DNA of 64,000 nt. It comes from Streptococcus mitis B6. GTDB taxonomy: Bacteria; Bacillota; Bacilli; Lactobacillales; Streptococcaceae. Every line of letters starts with the position of its first letter. Within the stretch, counting starts at the first letter, position 1. Positions 56,607 to 64,000 of the stretch are shown piece after piece. Made by a program: the position numbers and the translations under genes. The notes below the pieces were generated by a model, which did not search any database, was not told the DNA's origin, and saw only the letters and a list, made by a program, of their open reading frames with translations. The stretch lies in NCBI RefSeq assembly GCF_000027165.1, contig NC_013853.1, positions 1,178,001-1,242,000 on the forward strand, in the 5' to 3' direction.

Positions 56607-57530
56607 TTAGTTGGCGTTTCTACTCGCCAGTACGGATTCTAAGATTGCCATTCGAACAAAAACACCATTGGTCATTTGTTGGACAATCCGTGATTTTGGT
56701 GCTTCAACCAAGTGATCTGCGATTTCTACATCACGATTGACTGGAGCTGGGTGCATGAGGATTGCTGTTTCTTTTAAGCGTTCGTAACGTTCTTGAGTCA
56801 AGCCATGTTGGGCATGGTAGTCTTCTTTTGAAAAAACTGCACCACTATCATGGCGTTCATGTTGCACACGGAGAAACATCATGACATCCACCTGATCAAT
56901 GATGTCATCAATGGTTACAAACTGTCCATAGTCTGCAAACTCTTGACTTCTCCATTCCTCAGGTCCAGCAAAGTAAAGTTCAGCTCCCAAGCGTTTCAAA
57001 ATCTGCATATTGGATTTAGCAACGCGTGAGTGGTCCAAGTCACCTGCAATCGCAACCTTGAGACCCTCAAAGTGACCAAATTCCTCATAAATAGTCATCA
57101 AATCCAGCAAGCTCTGGCTAGGATGTTGTCCCGAACCATCTCCACCATTGATGATGGAAGTCGTAATCGTCGGACTAGCAATTAACTCTCTGTAGTAGTC
57201 AACCTCTGGGTGGCGAATCACACAGACATCCACTCCTAAAGCAGATAAGGTTAAAATAGTATCATAAAGTGTTTCACCCTTATTGACTGAGCTAGTCTTC
57301 ACATCAAAGTCAAGTCGCTCCAATCCCAGTTTAATCTCTGCCACTTCAAAGGACTTATGCGTCCGTGTAGAATCCTCAAAGAAAAGATTGGAAACAATCG
57401 GATGGTCTTCATAAGGAAGCTGAGCTCCATTTTTAAACTCAATTCCTCGCTTGATCAATTTCATCACTTGATCGACAGTGAGGTCTTCCATGGACACCAC
57501 ATGGTTCAATGCTTGTTGATTTTCTGACAT
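56607..57530 (-). CDS. pyrB: Aspartate carbamoyltransferase catalytic chain
   Basis: Condenses carbamoyl phosphate with aspartate. The 307 residues have the carbamoyl-phosphate loop [13 protein letters not shown] near 50-62, the 80s loop [21 protein letters not shown] near 264-273, and [12 protein letters not shown]. No regulatory PyrI is nearby, as usual in Firmicutes. It begins 18 nt after pyrR. Confidence 0.96.
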   Translation of the reverse strand: MSENQQALNHVVSMEDLTVDQVMKLIKRGIEFKNGAQLPYEDHPIVSNLFFEDSTRTHKSFEVAEIKLGLERLDFDVKTSSVNKGETLYDTILTLSALGVDVCVIRHPEVDYYRELIASPTITTSIINGGDGSGQHPSQSLLDLMTIYEEFGHFEGLKVAIAGDLDHSRVAKSNMQILKRLGAELYFAGPEEWRSQEFADYGQFVTIDDIIDQVDVMMFLRVQHERHDSGAVFSKEDYHAQHGLTQERYERLKETAILMHPAPVNRDVEIADHLVEAPKSRIVQQMTNGVFVRMAILESVLASRNAN

Positions 57531-57548
57531 GGCTACTCCTTTAGCTTT

Positions 57549-58113
<565 letters not shown>

Positions 58114-58184
58114 GAAATATATAGCCAAGCGAGCCCTACTGCAAACAGTATAGACTTTACCCTTCTACTTTATCACGCTCCTTG

Positions 58185-58202
58185 CCTGCCTCACGGGACA
58201 GG
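58185..58202 (-). promoter_or_regulatory. PyrR-binding loop (anti-antiterminator) in the pyr leader
   Basis: Minus strand CCTGTCCCGTGAGGCAGG: a hairpin CCTG/CAGG whose loop carries the PyrR core (U)CC-N-G-N-GAGG. It lies between the promoter and the attenuator. Confidence 0.85.
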
Positions 58203-58228
58203 TTTAAAGGAATATTTAGTTATCACTT

Positions 58229-58257
58229 ACTATAGCACAAAGCATGCTTAAAATCAA
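58229..58257 (-). promoter_or_regulatory. pyr operon promoter
   Basis: Minus strand TTGATT (58257-58252), 17-bp spacer ending in TGC, TATAGT (58234-58229). Transcription starts near 58222, about 150 nt before pyrR. Confidence 0.7.
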
Positions 58258-58280
58258 GCAAAAACTTTTGAAACCCCATC

Positions 58281-58910
58281 TTATAAATTGCTAAAATCAT
58301 ATAACTGTGGGTAGTGGTCACACTCTGGATTTTTAGGATGACAAATGGCTCTTCCAAAATAAATCATTGCCTGATGGGCAGCTAACCACTGCTCCGGTGG
58401 CAAGATATCCATGACACGTTTTTCCACCTCAAGTGGTGTCGCTGATTTTTTGACGATATCGTGGTGTTTGCAAATACGCTCCACATGAGTATCTACTGCA
58501 AAAGCTGGAATCCCAAAACCCACACTCATGACAACATTGGCTGTCTTGCGACCAACACCTGCCAAACTCTCTAATTCCTCACGTGTCCGAGGGACTTGAC
58601 CATCAAAATCGTCTAGTAACTGTTGAGCACATTTTTTTAGGAATTTAGCCTTGTTTCGATACAGTCCCAGGCGAGAAATGTGTGAAGCAATCTCACTCTC
58701 AGTTGCCACAGACATTGCTTGGGGCGTTGGAAAGGTAGCAAAGAGACCCGGTGTGGCCTTATTTACCGCTGCATCCGTTGTCTGAGCTGACAACATGACC
58801 GCAACCAAGAGTTCAAAATGATTGGTGAAATCAAGACTGGGCTTGGCATCTGGAAAGAGGGCAATGATTTCTTCTAGCACTTTTCGTGCTCGTTTTTTTG
58901 ATAAAACCAT
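58281..58910 (-). CDS. nth: Endonuclease III, apparently without the 4Fe-4S ligands
   Basis: Base-excision glycosylase/AP lyase for oxidised pyrimidines. The 209 residues contain the helix-hairpin-helix LESLAGVGRKTANVVMSVGF with the catalytic lysine near 121, and the catalytic aspartate in AFAVDTHVERI near 139. The C-terminal cluster site should read C-x6-C-x2-C-x5-C; here only C190 and C197 remain, with Y200 and F206 in place of the last two cysteines. So no complete cluster can form. The ATG overlaps the yceD stop (TAATG). Confidence 0.93.
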   Translation of the reverse strand: MVLSKKRARKVLEEIIALFPDAKPSLDFTNHFELLVAVMLSAQTTDAAVNKATPGLFATFPTPQAMSVATESEIASHISRLGLYRNKAKFLKKCAQQLLDDFDGQVPRTREELESLAGVGRKTANVVMSVGFGIPAFAVDTHVERICKHHDIVKKSATPLEVEKRVMDILPPEQWLAAHQAMIYFGRAICHPKNPECDHYPQLYDFSNL

Positions 58911-59452
58911 TATTCGTCTCCATCAAATAGTCCTTGTAAACCAGCAAAAGGACTGTTTTCTTCTTTCTTAACTGCCTGTTGGGCTTGGTATTCTTCCTCT
59001 GTCATGATTTGCCAGTCATTTCCTGACACAAAACCTTTACCAGCTTCTTCTTCAGCCGTCAAAACCTTGATAGGAATGTTCAGCAGGATATTGTCTGATA
59101 CGCTCTCAGCAAGGTCAAGTTCTCCATTTTTGATAGGCAAGACCAAATCATCATCTAAAACTTCTTGATCTAGCTGGTTGGTTGCGCCTTCCATGAAAAC
59201 TTCCGTTACTGGATAAGATTCAGCCAACTCAACTGGCTCCATACTACGACTGGAAGCAAGGACAATGGTATAAGACAACTGATAATCTAAGAAATACATA
59301 CGGTCTTCGTACTGTACTTTTCCAACTGCAAGGATATCTTTTACATCTAAAATTTCTTGATTACGTGCACGCAGGTCTGCGGCTAGGTCTAAGGTTTGTT
59401 CAAAATGCAAGCCTTCAGACTGCTTACGAATTTCTTGAATATTTAATTTCAT
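58910..59452 (-). CDS. yceD: YceD family (DUF177) protein
   Basis: A 180-residue acidic protein with the DUF177 pattern (LNIQEIRKQSEGLHFEQTL; later YQLSYTIVLASSRSMEPVELAESY and DDLVLPIKNGELDLAESVSDNILLNIPIKVLTAEE). In other bacteria the family acts in 23S rRNA accumulation and lies beside rpmF; here it precedes nth and overlaps it by one base. Confidence 0.85.
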   Translation of the reverse strand: MKLNIQEIRKQSEGLHFEQTLDLAADLRARNQEILDVKDILAVGKVQYEDRMYFLDYQLSYTIVLASSRSMEPVELAESYPVTEVFMEGATNQLDQEVLDDDLVLPIKNGELDLAESVSDNILLNIPIKVLTAEEEAGKGFVSGNDWQIMTEEEYQAQQAVKKEENSPFAGLQGLFDGDE

Positions 59453-59574
59453 ACTTCCTCCATAAAGATTTACTCTCTTGATTATACCATGAAAAGGCTA
59501 CAAATCAGCACAGCAAACTTTATAATTAAAATTCGATTTTTAAACATATTTACTATGACATTATTGTTTTTTAG

Positions 59575-59583
59575 TGCTATACT
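59575..59583 (+). promoter_or_regulatory. Extended -10 promoter of the immunity-like gene
   Basis: TGCTATACT, with TTGTTT a little far upstream (near 59564). AAGGAGG lies just before ATG 59621. Confidence 0.5.
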
Positions 59584-59620
59584 ATAGGCAAGAATACATC
59601 AGATCAAGGAGGATGCTCAC

Positions 59621-59950
59621 ATGGAAGACAAAGAACTCATTACTAATGCAACCCAACTCCTATCCGAGTTAAATAAAAGTTTCCAAAGCTGCAAACAGGG
59701 TAGGGCAGATGATATTCGATTACAAGAGCTGCAAAATACTACTCTGCAAGAGCTCAAAAAAGCGGAAAAGTTGAACAACAGTATCTTAATCGATCTTGAG
59801 AAATTTTACCAACGTACCAGTCTTCTGATAGGTCTCGGGAGCCTAAAACTGAACGATCAAGCTCGTACTGCTTGGCGAAACTATGATAAATTCCATTACG
59901 AGCATGTCAAACACGTACTAACTCTTTATGGACCTGTTTTTGGATTTTAG
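59621..59950 (+). CDS. Small all-helical protein, bacteriocin-immunity-like
   Basis: A 109-residue soluble, charged protein, strongly helical by composition (LLSELNKSFQSC, LQELQNTTLQELKKAEKLNNSILIDLEKFYQRTSLL, ARTAWRNYDKFHYEHVKHVLTLYG). Size and pattern resemble class IIa bacteriocin immunity proteins (enterocin A immunity fold), and I recall such annotations in streptococci. No bacteriocin precursor or GG-leader peptide adjoins it, so it would be orphan immunity. It has its own promoter and an excellent ribosome site. Confidence 0.5.
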   Translation: MEDKELITNATQLLSELNKSFQSCKQGRADDIRLQELQNTTLQELKKAEKLNNSILIDLEKFYQRTSLLIGLGSLKLNDQARTAWRNYDKFHYEHVKHVLTLYGPVFGF

Positions 59951-59973
59951 AGATTAGAATTGTCAGTTTTCTG

Positions 59974-60002
59974 TTGACAAAATATCCTGAAAGGTATAGG
60001 AT
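59974..60002 (+). promoter_or_regulatory. Promoter of the ABC-F leader transcript
   Basis: TTGACA (59974-59979), 17-bp spacer, TAGGAT (59997-60002). It gives a leader of about 300 nt before the ABC-F start. Confidence 0.55.
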
Positions 60003-60033
60003 AGAGGTACTAATACTCGGAGGTAAGGGAGAC

Positions 60034-60045
60034 ATGAACAACTAA
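60034..60045 (+). CDS. Three-codon leader ORF (MNN) of the ABC-F gene
   Basis: ATG AAC AAC TAA behind GGAGG (60019-60023) and AAGGGAG. Its stop codon touches the base of the first leader hairpin. Very short leader ORFs of this kind are known, from memory, in ribosome-mediated attenuators of antibiotic-responsive genes. Confidence 0.5.
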   Translation: MNN

Positions 60046-60090
60046 TCTATCAAATAAAGAACCTTTATTTAGTAGATCTTGTTTTTGTCT
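60045..60090 (+). terminator. First leader hairpin/terminator of the ABC-F gene
   Basis: ATCTA (60045-60049) with TAGAT (60073-60077) closes an inner perfect stem AAATAAAG (60052-60059) / CTTTATTT (60063-60070). CTTGTTTTTG follows. A second perfect hairpin, GTACTAGA/TCTAGTAC, lies at 60110-60128. Confidence 0.55.
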
Positions 60091-60131
60091 CTTTTGGTGT
60101 GCTCTTTTTGTACTAGATTTTCTAGTACTTT

Positions 60132-60170
60132 ATCATCTATGAAAATCAAAAAACTAGAAAGCTATGCTCC
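60132..60170. repeat. Possible degenerate BOX/boxC remnant
   Basis: CTATGAAAATCAAAAAACTAGAAAGCTA-type sequence (positions 60137-60165) resembles the boxC end but the rest of the element cannot be followed. Confidence 0.25.
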
Positions 60171-60250
60171 TCTTGGGTTGGGTTAGGCAACTCCAAGTTA
60201 GTTTGACGAGTTTTTCAACGAGGATAATAGAGTTTTGACAGTGACTTTGG

Positions 60251-60277
60251 GCTCTACTAGATAAAGTAGAGCTTTTT
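60251..60277 (+). terminator. Second leader terminator, directly upstream of the ABC-F gene
   Basis: GCTCTACT (60251-60258) pairs perfectly with AGTAGAGC (60265-60272), then TTTTTG. It ends 36 nt before the ABC-F ATG, a place that suggests attenuation. Confidence 0.8.
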
Positions 60278-60313
60278 GTTATGCACTATCGATATTCTAG
60301 AAAGGGCAATCAT

Positions 60314-61840
60314 ATGATAAAAATCAATCACCTGACCATCACACAAAATAAAGATTTACGAGACCTTGTCTCTGACTTAAACATGACCATCCAAGACGGG
60401 GAAAAAGTAGCTATTATTGGCGAAGAAGGAAATGGCAAATCAACCTTGCTTAAAACTTTAATGGGGGAAGCTTTGCCTGATTTCACTATTAAGGGAGAGA
60501 TTCAATCTGATTATCAATCAATAGCCTACATTCCTCAAAAACTCCCCGAAGAGCTGAAAAAGAAAAGTCTACACGACTACTTCTTTTTAGATACTATTGA
60601 TTTAGACTACAGTATCCTCTATCGTTTGGCTGAGGAGTTACATTTTGATAGCGATCGCTTTGCTAGTGACCAAGAGATTGGCAGTCTATCAGGGGGTGAA
60701 GCTTTGAAAATTCAGCTTATCCATGAGTTAGCCAAACCCTTTGAGATTCTATTTTTAGATGAACCTTCAAATGACCTGGACCTTGAAACAGTTGATTGGC
60801 TAAAAGGTCAGATTCTCAAAATTAGGCAAACTATTATTTTCATTTCCCATGATGAAGACTTTCTTTCTCAAACGGCTGATACTATTGTCCACTTGCGACT
60901 GGTCAAGCACCGTAAAGAAGCAGAAACGCTAGTCGAGCATTTAGACTATGATCGCTATAGCGACCAGAGAAAGGCTAATTTTGCCAAACAAAGCCAGCAA
61001 GCTGCTAACGACCAAAGAGCCTATGATAAAACCATGGAAAAGCATCGGCGAGTCAAGCAAAATGTAGAAACTGCACTTCGAGCTACCAAAGACAGTACTG
61101 CCGGTCGCCTATTGGCTAAAAAGATGAAAACTGTCCTCTCTCAAGAAAAACGCTACGAAAGGGCAGCTCAGTCCATGACCCAAAAGCCACTTGAAGAGGA
61201 AGAAATCAGACTTTTCTTCTCAGATATACAGCCATTACCGGCATCTAAAGTCTTAATCCAACTGGAAAAAGAAAATTTGTCCATTGATGACCGTATTTTG
61301 GCTCAGGAACTACAACTAACTATCCGTGGCCAAGAAAAAATCGGTATCATTGGGCCAAATGGTATTGGGAAATCAACTCTGTTAGCCAAGTTACAGAGAC
61401 TTCTGAATGATAAAAGAGAGATTTCACTTGGTTATATGCCACAAGATTACCACAAAAAACTGCCATTGGATTTATCACCAATAGCCTATCTCAGTAAAAC
61501 TGGGGAAAAAGAGGAACTACAGAAAATCCAATCTCACCTAGCCAGTCTCAATTTCAGTTATCCAGAGATGCAGCATCAAATTCGCTCCTTATCTGGCGGA
61601 CAACAGGGAAAACTCCTGCTTTTGGATTTAGTCTTGTGCAAACCAAACTTTCTCCTGTTGGATGAACCCACACGAAACTTTTCTCCAACTTCTCAACCCC
61701 AAATCAGAAAACTCTTTGCCACTTATCCTGGCGGTCTCATCACTGTTTCGCATGACCGTCGTTTCTTAAAAGAGGTCTGCTCGACTATCTATCGCTTGAC
61801 AGAACATGGTTTGGAGCTAGTTAATTTAGAAGATGTATAA
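60314..61840 (+). CDS. ABC-F family ATPase (ribosome-protection type)
   Basis: A 508-residue soluble protein with two ABC domains and no membrane segment. Start ATG 60314 (MIKINHLTITQNKDLRDLV) has AGAAAGG before it; an ATG 11 codons upstream sits against the terminator. Domain 1: Walker A GEEGNGKST, signature LSGGEALKIQL, Walker B ILFLDEPSNDLDLE. A basic linker spans about 235-290. Domain 2: GPNGIGKST, LSGGQQGKLLL, LLLDEPTRNFSPTS. Some members protect ribosomes from lincosamide, streptogramin or pleuromutilin drugs; drug role here is inferred from the attenuator-like leader. Confidence 0.88.
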   Translation: MIKINHLTITQNKDLRDLVSDLNMTIQDGEKVAIIGEEGNGKSTLLKTLMGEALPDFTIKGEIQSDYQSIAYIPQKLPEELKKKSLHDYFFLDTIDLDYSILYRLAEELHFDSDRFASDQEIGSLSGGEALKIQLIHELAKPFEILFLDEPSNDLDLETVDWLKGQILKIRQTIIFISHDEDFLSQTADTIVHLRLVKHRKEAETLVEHLDYDRYSDQRKANFAKQSQQAANDQRAYDKTMEKHRRVKQNVETALRATKDSTAGRLLAKKMKTVLSQEKRYERAAQSMTQKPLEEEEIRLFFSDIQPLPASKVLIQLEKENLSIDDRILAQELQLTIRGQEKIGIIGPNGIGKSTLLAKLQRLLNDKREISLGYMPQDYHKKLPLDLSPIAYLSKTGEKEELQKIQSHLASLNFSYPEMQHQIRSLSGGQQGKLLLLDLVLCKPNFLLLDEPTRNFSPTSQPQIRKLFATYPGGLITVSHDRRFLKEVCSTIYRLTEHGLELVNLEDV

Positions 61841-61860
61841 ATTTGCAACATAGTAGATAG

Positions 61861-61983
61861 GTGGGGCAAAAACACAATTTTAGGAGAAAAAGAAGTAAAT
61901 CTTCCCATAATAAAACGCATAATATCAAGTTTTTTGCACACCTGATATTATGCGTTTTTCAGACTTTAAAGACTTTTTCCCAG
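61861..61983. repeat. Hairpin repeat, copy 2 (SPRITE-like terminator element)
   Basis: The same 16-bp stem as copy 1: AAAACGCATAATATCA (61912-61927) / TGATATTATGCGTTTT (61943-61958), with shared flanks AGAAGTAAAT..TTCC and GACTTTTTCCCAG. Lies between convergent ABC-F and htpX. Confidence 0.75.
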
Positions 61984-61991
61984 CCTTCATT

Positions 61992-62891
61992 TTACATATG
62001 TTTTAAACGTTCAATCCGTTCTGAGATAGGTGGGTGGGTATAAAATAGTTTTTGGAACCCTCCCCCTTTCTTAGGATCATTGATATAGAGTGCACTGCTG
62101 GCATCGTCGACAGGACGACTCATCGGTTTACTGTTATCCAACTTACGTAGAGCATTTATCATCCCTTGAGGATTACGAGTCAACTCGACACTGGAAGCAT
62201 CAGCTAGGAATTCCCTCTGACGAGAAATAGCGAGTTGCACCAAGGTTGCAGCGAGAGGTGCCAGCACAATAGCTAGGAGGGAAACCACTAGCATAATGAT
62301 TTCTAAGCCATTTCCATCTCTGTCATCGTCACTTCGTCTGCGCTCTGCGCCACCCCACCACATCATACGACCTGCCATACTAGAAAGCATGGTGATAGCA
62401 CTAGCGAGGGCGACAGCAATAGTCGAAATACGGATATCGTAATTACGAATATGACTAACCTCATGTCCCATAACAGCTTCTAGCTCCTCGCGATTCATGA
62501 TAGCTAGGAGACCTGACGTCGCAGCAACCGCCGCATTTTGAGGATTAGAACCTGTCGCAAAGGCATTTAAGGCTGGATCATCAATGATGAAAACACGGGG
62601 CATAGGAATCTGAGCCACCATAGCCATATCTTCTACTACATGGTAGAGGTCTGGTGCCGTTTGCTCATCCACCTCACGCGCCCCGTTCATGGACATGACA
62701 ATCTCTGTCGATTGAAAAATCATGGACAAGGCATAGATAAAGCCGATAATCAGTGCGATAACCAAACCACCAAGCCCAGACCGCATAAAGAGGTAACCAA
62801 CCGCATAGCCAACAAGAGCTAAGAGTAGGAAAAATACCAGCAATAAAATCCACGTTTTTCGTTTATTGCTTGCAATTTGATCAAACAACAT
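61992..62891 (-). CDS. htpX: Membrane zinc protease HtpX
   Basis: Membrane quality-control metalloprotease of 299 residues. ATG 62891 ([14 protein letters not shown]) follows the lemA stop by one base, with AGGTG within lemA as ribosome site. It has two N-terminal helices (about 14-60), the zinc motif HEVSH (H143, E144, H147), two further helices near 155-210, and a C-terminal glutamate region. lemA-htpX pairing is common. Confidence 0.94.
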   Translation of the reverse strand: MLFDQIASNKRKTWILLLVFFLLLALVGYAVGYLFMRSGLGGLVIALIIGFIYALSMIFQSTEIVMSMNGAREVDEQTAPDLYHVVEDMAMVAQIPMPRVFIIDDPALNAFATGSNPQNAAVAATSGLLAIMNREELEAVMGHEVSHIRNYDIRISTIAVALASAITMLSSMAGRMMWWGGAERRRSDDDRDGNGLEIIMLVVSLLAIVLAPLAATLVQLAISRQREFLADASSVELTRNPQGMINALRKLDNSKPMSRPVDDASSALYINDPKKGGGFQKLFYTHPPISERIERLKHM

Positions 62892-62892
62892 C

Positions 62893-63453
62893 TTAGTCAC
62901 CTAAACCGCTAAAATCAACCTTAGGAACTGCCTTTTCCTCTTCTGGTGTTTGAAGGAAATCTGCTGCTTTAAATCCAAACATTCCAGCGATAATATTGCT
63001 TGGGAAAGTTTCTAATTTTACATTGTAGTTGCTGACAACACTGTTGTAGAGTTGACGAGAGTAAGAAATTTTATTTTCTGTATTGGTCAACTCCTCTTGC
63101 AATTTAACAAAGTTGGCACTGGCTTTCAAATCTGGATAGCTTTCTGCAACTGCAAAAATACCTGAAACCTGACGAGTAAGGGCATCACTAGCTTTCATAG
63201 CTTCTGCTGGTGAAGTCGCTGCTGCCACTTGGTTACGTAGTTCTGCCACCTTTTCAAGGGTAGAACCTTCATACTTAGCATAACCTTTTACAGTCTCAAT
63301 CAAGTTTGGCAAGAGATCATTTCGACGTTTCAACTGAACATCAATCTGGCTCCAAGCCTCCTTGGTTTGCATACGATTTTTAACCAAACCGTTATAGCTA
63401 ACAATCACAAAAATAACAATAAGAGCGATAACTCCAAGAATAATCCAAGTCAT
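62893..63453 (-). CDS. lemA: LemA family protein
   Basis: A 186-residue protein with an N-terminal membrane anchor ([20 protein letters not shown]) and a helical bundle with the family motifs [21 protein letters not shown] near 47-67 and [23 protein letters not shown]. Role unclear; consistently paired with htpX. AGAAAGGA precedes the ATG. Confidence 0.92.
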   Translation of the reverse strand: MTWIILGVIALIVIFVIVSYNGLVKNRMQTKEAWSQIDVQLKRRNDLLPNLIETVKGYAKYEGSTLEKVAELRNQVAAATSPAEAMKASDALTRQVSGIFAVAESYPDLKASANFVKLQEELTNTENKISYSRQLYNSVVSNYNVKLETFPSNIIAGMFGFKAADFLQTPEEEKAVPKVDFSGLGD

Positions 63454-63486
63454 TATATAAGTCCTTTCTACTTTTAGATTAGTACC

Positions 63487-63519
63487 AGTATATCAAATTT
63501 TTTATGATTGTGGTAAAAT
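63487..63519. promoter_or_regulatory. Divergent promoters of lemA-htpX and rsmG
   Basis: Minus strand TGATATACT (63495-63487) for lemA and plus strand TGGTAAAAT (63511-63519) for rsmG, both extended -10 elements, 15 bp apart. Confidence 0.5.
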
Positions 63520-63546
63520 AAGATGATACTAAAGAAGGAAATAACT

Positions 63547-64000
63547 ATGAAACCAGAAACATTTTACAACTTGCTTGCCGAGCAGAATCTTCCACTTTCG
63601 TTTTTTTTAAAAGAACAATTTGAACGTTATTTTGAGCTCTTGGTCGAGTGGAATGAAAAGATTAATTTAACAGCCATTACGGACAAGGATGAAGTTTATC
63701 TCAAACATTTTTACGATTCGATTGCACCCATTCTGCAAGGTTTAATTCCCAATGAAACTATCAAACTTCTTGATATTGGAGCTGGGGCAGGATTTCCTAG
63801 TCTACCGATGAAAATCCTCTATCCTCAGTTAGATGTGACCATCATTGATTCGCTCAATAAGCGCATCAACTTCCTCCAACTCTTAGCTCAAGAACTGAAT
63901 TTGGAAGGTGTTCACTTCTACCATGGACGTGCAGAAGACTTTGCCCAAGACAAGAACTTCCGTGCTCAATATGATTTTGTAACAGCTCGTGCGGTTGCCC
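63547..64000 (+). CDS. rsmG: 16S rRNA m7G527 methyltransferase RsmG, 5' part
   Basis: Starts at ATG 63547 ([20 protein letters not shown]) after AAGGAA and runs open to the window end, 151 complete codons. The SAM-binding motif [21 protein letters not shown] near 72-92 and [14 protein letters not shown] are clear, as is [13 protein letters not shown] near 34-46. Loss of RsmG gives low-level streptomycin resistance. The C-terminal third lies beyond the window. Confidence 0.93.
   Translation, partial: MKPETFYNLLAEQNLPLSFFLKEQFERYFELLVEWNEKINLTAITDKDEVYLKHFYDSIAPILQGLIPNETIKLLDIGAGAGFPSLPMKILYPQLDVTIIDSLNKRINFLQLLAQELNLEGVHFYHGRAEDFAQDKNFRAQYDFVTARAVA

Overview
The window reads as chromosome of a mitis-group Streptococcus, most likely Streptococcus pneumoniae or a close relative (S. 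pseudopneumoniae, S. mitis). It is AT-rich and dense with extended -10 promoters (TGnTATAAT). It holds the phosphocholine/teichoic-acid loci lic1 (tarI-tarJ-licA-licB-licC) and lic2 (tacF-licD1-licD2), a competence cin-box in front of dprA, two BOX repeats, and a fused double-receptor GlnP. No phage, CRISPR, rRNA or complete insertion sequence was seen. Most of the window is core metabolism and housekeeping.

Layout. 1-5700: 5' end of relQ, a CYTH protein, prs, a cysteine desulfurase with two small conserved companions, the redox repressor Rex with a probable self-operator, a class I amidotransferase, and convergent radC. 5700-13600: pcrA and fhs on the minus strand, then a vitamin/cofactor cluster on the plus strand (coaB, coaC, a pantothenate-type ECF S component, niaX, niaR) and a Nudix hydrolase. 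13600-22500: two acetyltransferases, uvrB, a CPBP membrane protease, glnP-glnQ and zwf. 22500-29600: a minus-strand chromosome-segregation and secretion operon, rnc-smc-HAD-HAD-ftsY. 29700-31000: tRNA-Arg(CCG) and guaC. 31100-37100: the leucine operon leuA-leuB-(DUF1294)-leuC-leuD-(YrdC), with a CodY box, a Leu-rich leader peptide and an attenuator. 37100-42200: an MmcQ/YjbR protein, cutC, a DUF454 protein, a BOX element, topA and dprA. 42268-50009: the divergent lic1 and lic2 operons. 50357-51691: an Nramp manganese transporter. 51964-58260: the pyrimidine operon pyrR-pyrB-carA-carB with a PyrR attenuator. 58281-64000: nth, yceD, a small orphan helical protein, an attenuated ABC-F gene, htpX, lemA, and the 5' part of rsmG.

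How genes work together. tarI/tarJ make CDP-ribitol, licB/licA/licC import and activate choline, tacF flips the choline-decorated teichoic chain, and licD1/licD2 attach phosphocholine. The divergent promoter region carries a CiaR repeat on the lic1 side and a BOX element on the lic2 side. The leucine operon is controlled at initiation (CodY) and elongation (leader peptide). The pyr operon is controlled by PyrR attenuation. niaR sits next to its likely target niaX.

Most unusual stretches: the 337-nt carA-carB spacer, packed with hairpins and a diverged 49-nt duplication whose stems are preserved; the ABC-F leader with a three-codon ORF and two terminators; an apparently leaderless coaB; a twin-hairpin guaC leader; and mntH placed between lic2 and carB. 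No entirely new multigene system is evident. All identifications rest on reading the sequence and on memory of families; no database search was done.
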